The notes below the pieces were generated by a model. That model was not told where the DNA came from. It worked only from the letters and a program-made list of their open reading frames with translations, and made no database searches. Positions 1 through 9,360 of a stretch of DNA of 64,000 nucleotides are shown here, in pieces. The DNA is from Phycisphaerales bacterium. Its GTDB lineage: Bacteria; Planctomycetota; Phycisphaerae; UBA1845; Fen-1342. Position numbers and translations under genes: made by a program. The DNA lies in NCBI GenBank assembly GCA_016716475.1, contig JADJWG010000001.1:1364001-1428000 (forward strand), read 5' to 3'. How positions within the stretch are numbered: position 1 is the first letter of the stretch; each line of letters starts with the position of its first letter.

Positions 1-528
1 TTCGAGGCCGCGGACGAGATCGCCCGCCAGCTCCGGCTGCGCGATCTCGGCGGCGTGGTGGTGTGCGACTTCATCGACATGCGGCTTGAGAAACACCGCC
101 GGGAGATTGAGCGGCGGTTGATTGGAAACCTGAAGGCGCACAAGGAACGGGCCAAGGTTCTGCGGACGAGCGCATTCGGGCTGATCGAGTTGACGCGACA
201 GCGGCAGCGGGCCAGTCTGACACGCAGTGTCTACCGCGACTGTCCGCATTGCCGCGGCACAGGTCTCGTGAAGACGGTCGAGTCGGTGACGCTGGACGTG
301 ATGCGGATCATCCAACTCGCGGTGACCCGCGAGCATATCCGCATGGTCGAGGTGGCCGTGGCGCCAGATGTGGCCTACCTGCTTCAGAACCGCAAGCGCG
401 CCCTGATTCACGAACTGGAAACCCGGCATCGGCGCATCGTCTCGATCCGACCGGATCCGAGTTTCAGTCAGGACCAGGTGGAGGTGACCTGCACCGACGC
501 CCGCGGCCGAGTGGTGCCCTACACCTAG
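1..528 (+). CDS. Ribonuclease E/G, C-terminal part (5' end outside window)
   Basis: The frame is open from base 1, so this is the last 175 residues of a longer gene. The visible part begins in the typical RNase E/G catalytic segment (LEAADEIARQLRLRD-like, then DFIDM), where an Asp of the DNase I-like subdomain binds the catalytic metal. It continues to the CPHCRG motif near residue 81, the Zn-link cysteine pair of the family. The enzyme is an endoribonuclease acting on mRNA decay and rRNA or tRNA maturation. It ends soon after the Zn-link region without a long disordered tail, which is closer to RNase G than to full-length RNase E, but the missing N-terminus prevents a firm choice between rng and rne. 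Confidence 0.9.
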   Translation, partial: FEAADEIARQLRLRDLGGVVVCDFIDMRLEKHRREIERRLIGNLKAHKERAKVLRTSAFGLIELTRQRQRASLTRSVYRDCPHCRGTGLVKTVESVTLDVMRIIQLAVTREHIRMVEVAVAPDVAYLLQNRKRALIHELETRHRRIVSIRPDPSFSQDQVEVTCTDARGRVVPYT

Positions 529-537
529 CAATTCGGT

Positions 538-568
538 GCGCGGAGCGGGTCGCGTGCCCGCTCCGCGC
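538..568 (+). terminator. Strong GC hairpin downstream of the RNase E/G gene
   Basis: A perfect 12-bp stem (538-549 pairing with 557-568) with a 7-base loop starts 10 bases after the stop codon. No T-tract follows, so it is not a canonical intrinsic terminator. It may act with Rho or as a 3'-end stabiliser. The location between two separate genes supports a 3'-end role. Confidence 0.5.
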
Positions 569-668
569 GCGGATCCCGCGCGCCACAGTGCCGCCACCGC
601 GCTACCATGAGTAGAACCGCGGCGGCGCACAACAGACCGGGCGTGCTCCGTTTCCGGAGATCGGGTCC

Positions 669-1637
669 ATGGATTCACGACACATGGGTGAGAGTCTGCC
701 GCGCCTTGTCGCGCAGCTTGTCGCCAGTTACGCCTCCGACGAGCGCACACAGTACATCGACCGCGAGTATCTGCCCGCGCGCCACGTCATCGTCGAGATT
801 TGTGAACTGCTGCTTGAACTCACGTATCCCGGCTACTTCGGTCGTACCGGTCTTACTCGTCACAATATCAGCTACCATGTGGGCGAGCTCCTGCCCCGGC
901 TCTGGGAGCTACTGACGGATCAGGTCACACGCTGCCTGTGCCATCGCCACGAGTGCGGCCAGGGTTCTCGGGATGAGGTCGTCGAGCCGCCCTGCCGCGA
1001 TGAGGCCGTGGCGCTGGTGACGAAGTTTCTCAGCCGCCTGCCCGCGGTGCGCGCCTGTCTGGCTGAAGACGTTCAAGCCGCGTACGACGGCGATCCCGCC
1101 GCAGAATCGACCTCCGAGGTGATCCTCGCGTATCCCGGCGTGCTCGCCATCACGATCTACCGCTTCGCCCACGAGTTGTACCGGCTGCATGTCCCGCTCG
1201 TGCCGCGCATCATGGCCGAGCATGCCCATCATCTCACCGGAATCGACATCCATCCCGGGGCCCGTATCGGCCGCTGCTTCTTCATTGATCACGGTACCGG
1301 TGTGGTCATCGGCGAGACGGCCGAAATCGGCGACCACGTCAAGATCTATCAGGGCGTGACGCTGGGCGCGCTGTCTTTCGAGAAGGATGAACGCGGCCGG
1401 CTGATTCGTGGCTACAAGCGCCATCCGACCGTCGGAAACCACGTTACCATCTATGCGAATGCGATTGTGCTTGGCGGTGACACGCAACTGGGCGATGGCT
1501 CGATCATCGGCGGTTCCGTGTTTCTGACGCGTGATGTCGCCTCCGGACACCAGGTCACGATCACCCCGCCCGTCTTGAAAGTGCGCCCGCCCCCCGGACA
1601 GGAACTTCAGCAGGGCCATCTCGGCGACGGGATTTGA
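669..1637 (+). CDS. cysE: Serine O-acetyltransferase
   Basis: This 322-aa protein makes O-acetylserine from serine and acetyl-CoA, the committed step of cysteine synthesis. The C-terminal half shows left-handed beta-helix hexapeptide repeats with the family signature: IHPGARIG, then IDHGTGVVIGETAEIG and YQGVTLG, containing the conserved catalytic His-Asp region. The N-terminal 150 residues are the alpha-helical SATase domain and are longer than in E. coli CysE, as in the long EpsC-type forms. A GGAGA eight bases before the ATG supports this start. No cysteine synthase gene is adjacent. Confidence 0.93.
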   Translation: MDSRHMGESLPRLVAQLVASYASDERTQYIDREYLPARHVIVEICELLLELTYPGYFGRTGLTRHNISYHVGELLPRLWELLTDQVTRCLCHRHECGQGSRDEVVEPPCRDEAVALVTKFLSRLPAVRACLAEDVQAAYDGDPAAESTSEVILAYPGVLAITIYRFAHELYRLHVPLVPRIMAEHAHHLTGIDIHPGARIGRCFFIDHGTGVVIGETAEIGDHVKIYQGVTLGALSFEKDERGRLIRGYKRHPTVGNHVTIYANAIVLGGDTQLGDGSIIGGSVFLTRDVASGHQVTITPPVLKVRPPPGQELQQGHLGDGI

Positions 1638-1666
1638 GAGTTTTCCGGGTACCGGGAGTGCTCCGC

Positions 1667-2614
1667 CTACGGAGCGACGTGAAACAAGCGCGTCCAGAAG
1701 ACCCATGCGACCGGCGCCGCCAGCAGCGGCGAATCAAGCACGTCCAGCACGCCGCCCAGACCCGGCAATGCCTGACCCGAATCCTTGACAGCCGCATCGC
1801 GCTTCAGCAGGGACGCACACAGATCTCCGGCCGCGGAAAACAGCCCCAGCAGCAGCCCGAGCAGCACCATCGCGAGGACGAACGGAACGCGCGGCTCGCG
1901 CAGCACCAGGTATCCGGCGCTCTGCAGCCACAGCCCGACGCCGACGGCGCAGAGAATCGTCGTCGCCATACCGCCGGCGAATCCCTCCCACGTCTTCTTT
2001 GGGCTGAGCCACGCCACCATCTTGTGCCGCCCGGTCAGTGAACCCACGAAGTACGCCCCGGTGTCCGTCATTTTCACGAGGAACACGGAGAACACCAGCA
2101 GCAAGACCCCGGTGCTGCCCTCGACCTCCATGCGCAGCTTCGTCATGAAGCTGCCCAGGCCACCCGCGTAGAAGACGATGAAAATGGTCGTCGCGATGTT
2201 CTCCATCGCTTTCTCGGTTTTATGCAGCAGGGCCTGCAACAGGAATACGCACGCCAGTGCGTTGGCCATCCAGAATAAGCCCCAGGATTCGTCGTAGGCG
2301 CCCGCCACCGGCTTGAGATGAAACGAAATGTACGGCCCGAGCACGAGGATCGTCGCAAAGAACTGGGCCGTACGCCCGAATGGGCGATAACCCCGCGCCC
2401 GGGCCAGCGCGACCAACTCACGGGTCGCACTGAAGGTCAGTACGAAGATGATGGCCGTGCTGATCAGGCCATGACAGGCCCAGATGCCCAGATCCAGGCC
2501 TGTGCCGGGCATGGGAAAGGAGAAAGGCCGGCGGTTCGCGAGCCAGCCATCGAGACCGACCCCGACCAGGATGACCAATGCCAGCGCTATGCCGACAATC
2601 AGGCGTTTCCGCAT
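1667..2614 (-). CDS. cdsA: Phosphatidate cytidylyltransferase
   Basis: This 315-aa polytopic membrane enzyme converts phosphatidate and CTP to CDP-diacylglycerol, the precursor of phospholipids. It has about eight hydrophobic segments and the C-terminal CDS signature (LLKRDAAVKDSG, then PGLGGVLDVLDS). In the usual signature the second part reads PGHGGxxDRxDS, so the His and Arg are replaced here by Leu and Val. I chose the ATG at 2614, one base after the uppS stop (TGATATG), because the hydrophobic N-terminus MRKRLIVGIAL starts there. An in-frame start at 2647 would overlap uppS by 32 bases. It is the last gene of the purA-uppS-cdsA run. Confidence 0.93.
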   Translation of the reverse strand: MRKRLIVGIALALVILVGVGLDGWLANRRPFSFPMPGTGLDLGIWACHGLISTAIIFVLTFSATRELVALARARGYRPFGRTAQFFATILVLGPYISFHLKPVAGAYDESWGLFWMANALACVFLLQALLHKTEKAMENIATTIFIVFYAGGLGSFMTKLRMEVEGSTGVLLLVFSVFLVKMTDTGAYFVGSLTGRHKMVAWLSPKKTWEGFAGGMATTILCAVGVGLWLQSAGYLVLREPRVPFVLAMVLLGLLLGLFSAAGDLCASLLKRDAAVKDSGQALPGLGGVLDVLDSPLLAAPVAWVFWTRLFHVAP

Positions 2615-2615
2615 A

Positions 2616-3416
<801 letters not shown>

Positions 3417-3420
3417 GGTC

Positions 3421-4731
3421 TCAGACCTCGCCTTCCACCAGAATCATCTGCGCACGTCCCGGTCCGACCCCGATCATCCGGACGGGTGTCGCCAGACGCT
3501 GGCGGAGGAACCGCACGTAATCGCGCGCGGCGGCGGGCAGCTCTTCAAACCGGCGGCAGTCCCCGAGCTCTTCGGTCCAGCCCGGCAGGGACTCATACAC
3601 CGGCTGCACCCGCGCCAGCACGTCGATGTCGGCCGGAAATTCCTCCAGAACCTGCCCATCGACTTTGTACGCCACGCAGACCGGAATGCTCTCGAAGCCC
3701 GAGAGCGTATCGAGATGCAGAATCGCCAGGCAAGTCGGCCCGCCGAACATCGTCGCGTAACTCGCCGCGACAGCATCGAACCAGCCGCAGCGCCGCGGCC
3801 GCCCCGTAGTCGTGCCGAACTCGTTGCCCCGCTGCCGGATCGCGTCTCCCACGGCGTCGCGCAACTCCGTCGGAAAGGGCCCGGCGCCGACCCGTGTCAC
3901 GTAGGCCTTCAGCACTCCGACCACCGACTGGCTGGCCGCCAGCGGCACGCCCGCACCGCTGGCGACACCGCCACCACCCGCGCTCGAACTCGTCACAAAC
4001 GGGTAGGTCCCGTGATCAATGTCCAGCAGACTGCCCTGTGCGCCTTCGAACAGCGTACGTTTTCCGGCCTGCCGCAGCTTATACAGCAGCGGGGTGGTGT
4101 TGCAGATGAACGGCCTCAGTTCGGCTGCAAAAGCCAGGTACTCGTCCGCCATCTGGCTGGCATCAAACGGCTCGCGGTCCTCGTACACGCCGCGCAGGTA
4201 GGCGTTCTTGTGGGCCACGACCGTCGCCAGACGCTCGCGAAAACGCGCCACCGGGCTCAGGTCGCACAGCCGAATCGCCCAGTAACGCGCGTACTTGTCC
4301 GCGTAGCACGGACCGATGCCACGCGCGGTCGTGCCGATCCGGGCTGCGGCCGGCGAGGCCGCATCTGCCAGGGCATCCTCCCGCCGGTGGTACGGAAACA
4401 CGACGTGCGCCCGATCGCTGATCCGCAGGTTGTCGCCGATGGTCACCCCGCGCTCCCGCAACGAGGCGATCTCCGCCAACAGGATGGCGGGATCGATCAC
4501 CGCACCGCCAGTGATGATGCTGGCGACGCTCGGCCGCAGAATCCCGCTGGGTAACTGATGCAGGGCGAACTTTTCGTTCCCCACCACCACGGTGTGCCCG
4601 GCGTTCGCGCCGCCGGCGTAGCGCACCACGACGTCGTAGTCCTCGAGCAGCAGGTCGACAACCTTGCCTTTGCCCTCATCCCCCCATTGCAGGCCGATGA
4701 CGCACGTATTGCCGAGATCGAGAAAGCTCAT
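3421..4731 (-). CDS. purA: Adenylosuccinate synthetase
   Basis: This 436-aa protein couples IMP, aspartate and GTP to adenylosuccinate, the first step from IMP to AMP. It is the normal family length. The N-terminal loop QWGDEGKGK (residues 15-23) with catalytic Asp18 is intact. GAQGSLLDIDHGTYPFVTSS and the TTTGRPRRCGWFD stretch are also characteristic. It is the first gene of the purA-uppS-cdsA run and faces away from serS, with a 288-base divergent region between them. Confidence 0.97.
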   Translation of the reverse strand: MSFLDLGNTCVIGLQWGDEGKGKVVDLLLEDYDVVVRYAGGANAGHTVVVGNEKFALHQLPSGILRPSVASIITGGAVIDPAILLAEIASLRERGVTIGDNLRISDRAHVVFPYHRREDALADAASPAAARIGTTARGIGPCYADKYARYWAIRLCDLSPVARFRERLATVVAHKNAYLRGVYEDREPFDASQMADEYLAFAAELRPFICNTTPLLYKLRQAGKRTLFEGAQGSLLDIDHGTYPFVTSSSAGGGGVASGAGVPLAASQSVVGVLKAYVTRVGAGPFPTELRDAVGDAIRQRGNEFGTTTGRPRRCGWFDAVAASYATMFGGPTCLAILHLDTLSGFESIPVCVAYKVDGQVLEEFPADIDVLARVQPVYESLPGWTEELGDCRRFEELPAAARDYVRFLRQRLATPVRMIGVGPGRAQMILVEGEV

Positions 4732-4933
4732 GGGTGCTCACTTCGGGTTCACGCTGGGCCGCAGGAGCCGGCGCGGGACCACGGCCGGGGGTAGCGGCCC
4801 GCGCCGGGCCGGGTTCGTATCCGCAGCGGCCGCGGCTGGTCGCGCAGGTGTTTTGTAGCACGTTCACCGGGTGCGGGCAAACCGGGACCGGGCCACCCGC
4901 TCGTACGCCCTCACCGCCGGTCCGCACCGCACG

Positions 4934-4939
4934 TATAAT
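4934..4939 (+). promoter_or_regulatory. Possible -10 element for serS
   Basis: A perfect TATAAT occurs in very GC-rich DNA 81 bases upstream of the serS start, inside the purA/serS divergent region (4732-5019). No good -35 hexamer lies 16-18 bases upstream. Nothing else recognisable, including a T-box-like element, was seen in that divergent region. Confidence 0.4.
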
Positions 4940-5019
4940 GCCCGCTCGCCCCCGGTCGGCGCTGGTGCCGGTCGGTTGAACGGCGCTCCGTGGCGCAACC
5001 CTTGATGAGTCCGACGCCG

Positions 5020-6315
5020 ATGATCGATCTCAAGCTGATCCGTGAGCAACCCGAGCTTGTCCGCAAGGCCGCCACCGACAAGCGCATCCGGTTCGATCTT
5101 GACGGCCTGCTGGCACTCGACACGCGGCGCCGTGCCCTGGAAACGGAGTTCAACGAGCTTCGCAACCGCCAACGGACCGCCGGCGAGGAGGTCGCCAAGG
5201 CGCCCGGCGCCCGGAAAGCCGAGCTAAGCAAGGCCCTCGGCCAGATCAAGGCGCGCCTCAAGGAGATCGACAGCGAGCGCGAAACGGTCGAGCGTGATTT
5301 GCGGGCCCTGCTCCTGCTGGTTCCGCAGATTCCGGACCCCGCTGCGCCCGTGGGCCCGGATGCAACCGGCAACGTCGAGGTTCGCCGGCACGGCACGCCG
5401 AGGTTGCGCGCGGACTTCGGTTTTGCTTTTCGCGATCATCTCGAGTTGGGCACAGGGCTCGGCATCATCGACGTTGATCGCGGCGTGAAGATCGCCGGGA
5501 GCCGTAACTACGTGCTGCGCGGCGCCGGTGCCCTGCTGCACGAAGCCGTACTCCGGCTGGCCTGGGACCACATGATGGTCCGCGGCTTCACACCGCTCAC
5601 CGTTCCGGTCCTGGTCAATGATCAGCTCATGGAGGGCACCGGCTTCTTCCCGCTGCATCGTGACGAGGTGTACCTCTGCGAGCGTGACGCCCAGAGTCTG
5701 GTCGGTACGGCCGAAGTGCCCGTAACCGGCTATCACATGGACGAAATCCTCGCGGAAGAGGAGTTGCCCAAGCTCTACGTAGCCCGCAGCACATGTTTCC
5801 GGCGCGAGGCCGGTGCTGCCGGCAAGGACACCCGCGGCCTTTACCGAATCCATTACTTCGACAAGCTGGAACAGGTGGTGATCTGCGCAGCAGAGGCGGC
5901 CGAATCCGCCCGCTGGCACGAGATCATCCTCCGAAATTCGGAAGAGGTACTCCAGAAGCTTGAACTGCCCTACCGCGTGATGGAGGTCTGCACCGGGGAT
6001 ATGGGGCAGGGCAAGGTGCGCATGTACGACATCGAGACCTGGATGCCCAGCCGCGAGGCCTACGGCGAAACGCACAGCGCCAGCCGCTTCCACGATTTCC
6101 AGGCCCGGCGGCTCAATCTGCGGTATCGCCGTGGAGACACAGGCAAACCGGACTACTGCCACACTCTGAACAACACCGTCATCGCCAGCCCACGGATCCT
6201 GATTCCGCTGCTCGAGCTCAATCAGAACGCCGACGGCAGCGTCACCGTGCCGGCGGCCCTGCGCGGGTACATGGGCGGACTGGAGTGCATCCGGTCCGAC
6301 AGTTTGAAAAGCTGA
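5020..6315 (+). CDS. serS: Seryl-tRNA synthetase
   Basis: This class II synthetase of 431 aa charges tRNA-Ser. The N-terminal 110 residues form the long coiled-coil arm that contacts the tRNA variable arm. Class II motif 2 is visible as CFRREAGAAGKDTRGLYR, and motif 3 lies in the NTVIASPRILIPLLE region near the C-terminus. I chose the ATG at 5020 because MIDLKLIREQ matches the usual start of SerS. An in-frame GTG/ATG set upstream at 4990 would add ten residues. The next gene starts 31 bases downstream and may be co-transcribed. Confidence 0.96.
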   Translation: MIDLKLIREQPELVRKAATDKRIRFDLDGLLALDTRRRALETEFNELRNRQRTAGEEVAKAPGARKAELSKALGQIKARLKEIDSERETVERDLRALLLLVPQIPDPAAPVGPDATGNVEVRRHGTPRLRADFGFAFRDHLELGTGLGIIDVDRGVKIAGSRNYVLRGAGALLHEAVLRLAWDHMMVRGFTPLTVPVLVNDQLMEGTGFFPLHRDEVYLCERDAQSLVGTAEVPVTGYHMDEILAEEELPKLYVARSTCFRREAGAAGKDTRGLYRIHYFDKLEQVVICAAEAAESARWHEIILRNSEEVLQKLELPYRVMEVCTGDMGQGKVRMYDIETWMPSREAYGETHSASRFHDFQARRLNLRYRRGDTGKPDYCHTLNNTVIASPRILIPLLELNQNADGSVTVPAALRGYMGGLECIRSDSLKS

Positions 6316-6346
6316 GACATCCAGTGGGGGACGTGAGGCGTACAAC

Positions 6347-8332
6347 ATGAATGCTGCGCGCGGTGGTGTGATTTTCGGCGTGCTGCTCGGGTTTGTGGGA
6401 GTAGTGCAAGCAGAGCTTGAGCCGGGGCTGCTCGTCAAGCTGTACGACGTCGGAGTGGATCTGCGCTCCGTACCCGAACTGGTCACCGGGCAGACCCCCA
6501 ACCACGTCCGTACCGTTCCGACGCTCGATCTCGTTCTCGACCGGGGCGATTTCGGCGATCTGCGCGAACAATTCGTCACCGAGGTGCGCGGTCTGCTGCG
6601 CACCACGGCGCCCGGCAGCTACCGGTTGCGGTTGCGCTGTGACGATGGCGCCCTCCTCTGGCTCAACGGACGGCTGCTGATCGATCATGACGGCTTGCAC
6701 GGTCCGGAGCCGAAGGACAGCGCCCCCTTTGAACTGCCGCCCGGTGACCATGCGCTCTACATCCGGCATTTTCAGGCCGGTGCCGGCGCTCAACTCACGC
6801 TCGAATGGGCTACACCCGAGGATGGTCCCGACGCGTTCACCCTCGTGCCGGCCGACGCTCTCTGGCATACGGCAACGCCCACGCCGCAGACCTCCCCGGG
6901 CAGAAAGCACGTCATACCCGCCCTGCGGCGCGGTCGCCCGGGCGACGGTCGGCCGCTTACAGAACTGCACCCCGCATTCCGGCGCGTACCACGCGGTGCG
7001 CAGCTCGATCCCTATTTGCTCTCCTGGTTCAAGGATGGCCGCCTGTCCCACATGGGCACGCCGCGCCCGGAAGGCGCCGGACCCGTTGTTGTCTGGCTGC
7101 CACCGGAGGAACGACCATATCTCTATGGCGTCGCGATGCCGCTGTTAGGGGCGACTTACGCCGATCACGTTGCCGTCTGGCTCGTACAGGGCGGCGAGGC
7201 GAAACGTATCGTGGTCGTTGACGACGGTGCCGCACCTCCCCAGGGCGTCGTGTTCCGATTCGGCCTGGGGGGGCCATCCAGCATGGTCGAAAGCGGGGAC
7301 GTCGCGTTCGAGCTGCGCGACGTGCGTGCCTTGGCCAACGGACTGGAGCTCGAGTTCACCCAACCGCTCGATCCGCGCGTGGGCTGGGAGACTGAGGCGT
7401 ACTACCTCGAACAATGGCCATTCGACCTTCGCGCCAACCGCGAACCACAGCGTGACGGACGCGTCTATCCCGTGAAGTCCGCGACCGTCTCGGAGGATCG
7501 CCGCCAGGTGTTCCTCGAGACGGACGAATTGCGAACATCGCATGTGGTTTACCTCCGGCTGCTGCCGCCGTGCGTGTCAGAGCAAGGTGCTCTGCCGTGG
7601 ACAACCGAAGCGTGGCTGACCCTGAATGCGCTACCGGAGCGGCGCGGCACCCCGCGCCCAGCGCCGCCCATCGAACCACAGAATATTCTAAGCCCTGAGC
7701 AGGTTCGCGCCGGATGGCGCCTGCTCTTTGACGGCCGGACGACCGCGGGCTGGCGCGGCTGGCGACGCGACACGGCCCCCGCGGGCTGGGAAGTCCGCGA
7801 CGGTTGCCTGGTGCGTGTCGGCCCCGGTGGGGACATCTGCACGGAGGACCAGTTCGAGAATTTCGAGTTGGTGCTCGAATGGCGCATCTCGCCGGGTGGT
7901 AACAGCGGCATCTTCTTCCGTGCCTCGGAAGAGCGCAACTACCCCTGGGAGACCGGGCCGGAAATGCAGGTGCTCGACAACGCGGAGCACGCTGACGGCC
8001 GCAGCCCGCTCACGTCGGCCGGCGCGGACTACGCCCTGCATGCACCGCTGCGGGACGTAACCCGACCGGTAGGTTTATTCAACGAGGCCCGTATTCGCAT
8101 GCAGGGGGCGCAAGTCGAGTACTGGCTCAACGGGGAGCGGATCGTGCAGTATGAAATCGGAAGCGAGGATTGGGAGCGCCGTGTCGCCGCGAGCAAATTT
8201 TCACAAATGCCGGGTTTCGGCCGTGCTCCGCGCGGACACGTGGTGCTACAGGACCACGGTGACCGGGTGTGGTACCGGAACATCCGCATTCGAGAATTGC
8301 CGCCGGGAACAACAGATCGCAAGACCGATTAG
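6347..8332 (+). CDS. Exported PA14 and DUF1080 (3-keto-disaccharide hydrolase-type) protein
   Basis: This 661-aa protein starts with a signal peptide (about residues 1-24, ending in VQA). A PA14 carbohydrate-binding fold follows at roughly residues 70-165 (DDGALLWLNGRLLIDH). The middle segment of about 270 residues is not recognised. The C-terminal 200 residues, from WRLLFDGRTTAGWRGW through GNSGIFFR and PEMQVLDN, are a DUF1080 domain. This lectin-like fold is known from 3-keto-disaccharide hydrolases and is abundant in Planctomycetota. The likely role is extracellular binding or cleavage of oligosaccharides. It follows serS by 31 bases. Confidence 0.85.
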   Translation: MNAARGGVIFGVLLGFVGVVQAELEPGLLVKLYDVGVDLRSVPELVTGQTPNHVRTVPTLDLVLDRGDFGDLREQFVTEVRGLLRTTAPGSYRLRLRCDDGALLWLNGRLLIDHDGLHGPEPKDSAPFELPPGDHALYIRHFQAGAGAQLTLEWATPEDGPDAFTLVPADALWHTATPTPQTSPGRKHVIPALRRGRPGDGRPLTELHPAFRRVPRGAQLDPYLLSWFKDGRLSHMGTPRPEGAGPVVVWLPPEERPYLYGVAMPLLGATYADHVAVWLVQGGEAKRIVVVDDGAAPPQGVVFRFGLGGPSSMVESGDVAFELRDVRALANGLELEFTQPLDPRVGWETEAYYLEQWPFDLRANREPQRDGRVYPVKSATVSEDRRQVFLETDELRTSHVVYLRLLPPCVSEQGALPWTTEAWLTLNALPERRGTPRPAPPIEPQNILSPEQVRAGWRLLFDGRTTAGWRGWRRDTAPAGWEVRDGCLVRVGPGGDICTEDQFENFELVLEWRISPGGNSGIFFRASEERNYPWETGPEMQVLDNAEHADGRSPLTSAGADYALHAPLRDVTRPVGLFNEARIRMQGAQVEYWLNGERIVQYEIGSEDWERRVAASKFSQMPGFGRAPRGHVVLQDHGDRVWYRNIRIRELPPGTTDRKTD

Positions 8333-8414
8333 TTGGTGATTAGATTCACGGAACTGGGTATCGCTGGCACCGGCCAGGGTTGGACGGTGGACGCGGGAGG
8401 ATTGTCAACCGAGG

Positions 8415-8759
8415 TTACTCCGGTGGCCCGTCGGCGCGGTACTTGAGCACACGCACATCTTCCATGGTGACCAGCCCCTCCGTCACCATCGCGTCCACCT
8501 CGGGCAGGAAGGCCTCGATCTTGGCCGGACTATCGACGATCTCGATCAAAATGGGCAGATCCTCTGACAGCCGCAGGATTTTGGTCGTGTGCAGCCGGCT
8601 GTGCGCCCCGAAACCCATCGGCCCGCGCAGGACCGTCGCGCCGGCCATGTGCAGTTCCCGGGCCCTCAGCACGAGTGCCTCGTGCAGCGGTCGACCGTGC
8701 CAGCGGTCGCTCTCGCCGATGAAAATCCGCAGCAGACAACCTTGTTCCGGGATCTTCAT
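8415..8759 (-). CDS. DUF190 family protein, fluoride channel partner
   Basis: This 114-aa soluble protein matches the DUF190 family: LLRIFIGESDRWHGRPLHEA, then GATVLRGPMGFG and the SRLHTTKILRLSEDLP stretch. The fold is PII-like. The family is commonly encoded next to CrcB/FluC and is presumed to modulate the channel. The start at 8759 gives a four-base ATGA overlap with the end of fluC, so the two are translationally coupled. The longer in-frame start at 8807 would run back into fluC. Confidence 0.9.
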   Translation of the reverse strand: MKIPEQGCLLRIFIGESDRWHGRPLHEALVLRARELHMAGATVLRGPMGFGAHSRLHTTKILRLSEDLPILIEIVDSPAKIEAFLPEVDAMVTEGLVTMEDVRVLKYRADGPPE

Positions 8760-9190
8760 GGTGCTCCACTCCCACCCCACCAGACGACGAGGCGGAACCC
8801 CGCCCACACGGCCACCAATCCCAGGACCACACTGAGCAGCACATTGGCCAGCGCTCGCAGCAATTGTCCTGCTTCCAGCAGCTTGTACGTCTCCAGTCCG
8901 AGTGTCGAGAACGTCGTAAAGCCGCCGAGAAATCCGATCAACAACGCGATGCGCACATGCTCAGGGACCAGCAGCCGTTCCGTGAGCAGCGGAAACAGCA
9001 CACCGATCGCGAAGCAACCGCTCAGGTTCACCGCGAGCGTTCCGAGGGGAAACGTCGGTCCCACCAGCGCCTGTGTCCAGCCCGCGAGCAGGTAGCGTGC
9101 TACCGATCCCAGCCCACCGGCCACGGCCACCACTCCGCAGCGCTCCAGCGTCACCTGCATACTGTGCCAGTCCGGCATGATGTCTCGCAT
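8756..9190 (-). CDS. fluC: Fluoride-specific ion channel CrcB/FluC
   Basis: This 144-aa four-helix membrane protein forms dual-topology dimers that export fluoride. Family motifs are present: GGLGSVARY in helix 1, NLSGCFAIG in helix 2 and GFLGGFTTFSTLGLE in helix 3, the Phe-box/TTFST selectivity region. No fluoride riboswitch pattern could be recognised in the bases upstream of 9190. It forms a two-gene unit with the DUF190 gene. Confidence 0.94.
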   Translation of the reverse strand: MRDIMPDWHSMQVTLERCGVVAVAGGLGSVARYLLAGWTQALVGPTFPLGTLAVNLSGCFAIGVLFPLLTERLLVPEHVRIALLIGFLGGFTTFSTLGLETYKLLEAGQLLRALANVLLSVVLGLVAVWAGFRLVVWWGGSGAP

Positions 9191-9360
9191 CCGTCAGACT
9201 TGTGAATCGGTGGTGCCTTCATTCGTGTCAACGCCCGCGCATTCTGACGCGCACACCGGCCCTTCGCTACATCCGTACCCCGGATTGCCCTGCCCCAAGC
9301 CGGCCGGTACGCTACGATGATGCCCTAAATCACCGAGTGCCCCGTTTACCGGATTCGCGT

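Noticed and set aside
9191..9300. Fluoride riboswitch upstream of fluC
   Set aside because: The expected pseudoknot sequence pattern could not be found on the minus strand. A TTGACA at 9226-9231 (minus strand) has no matching -10.
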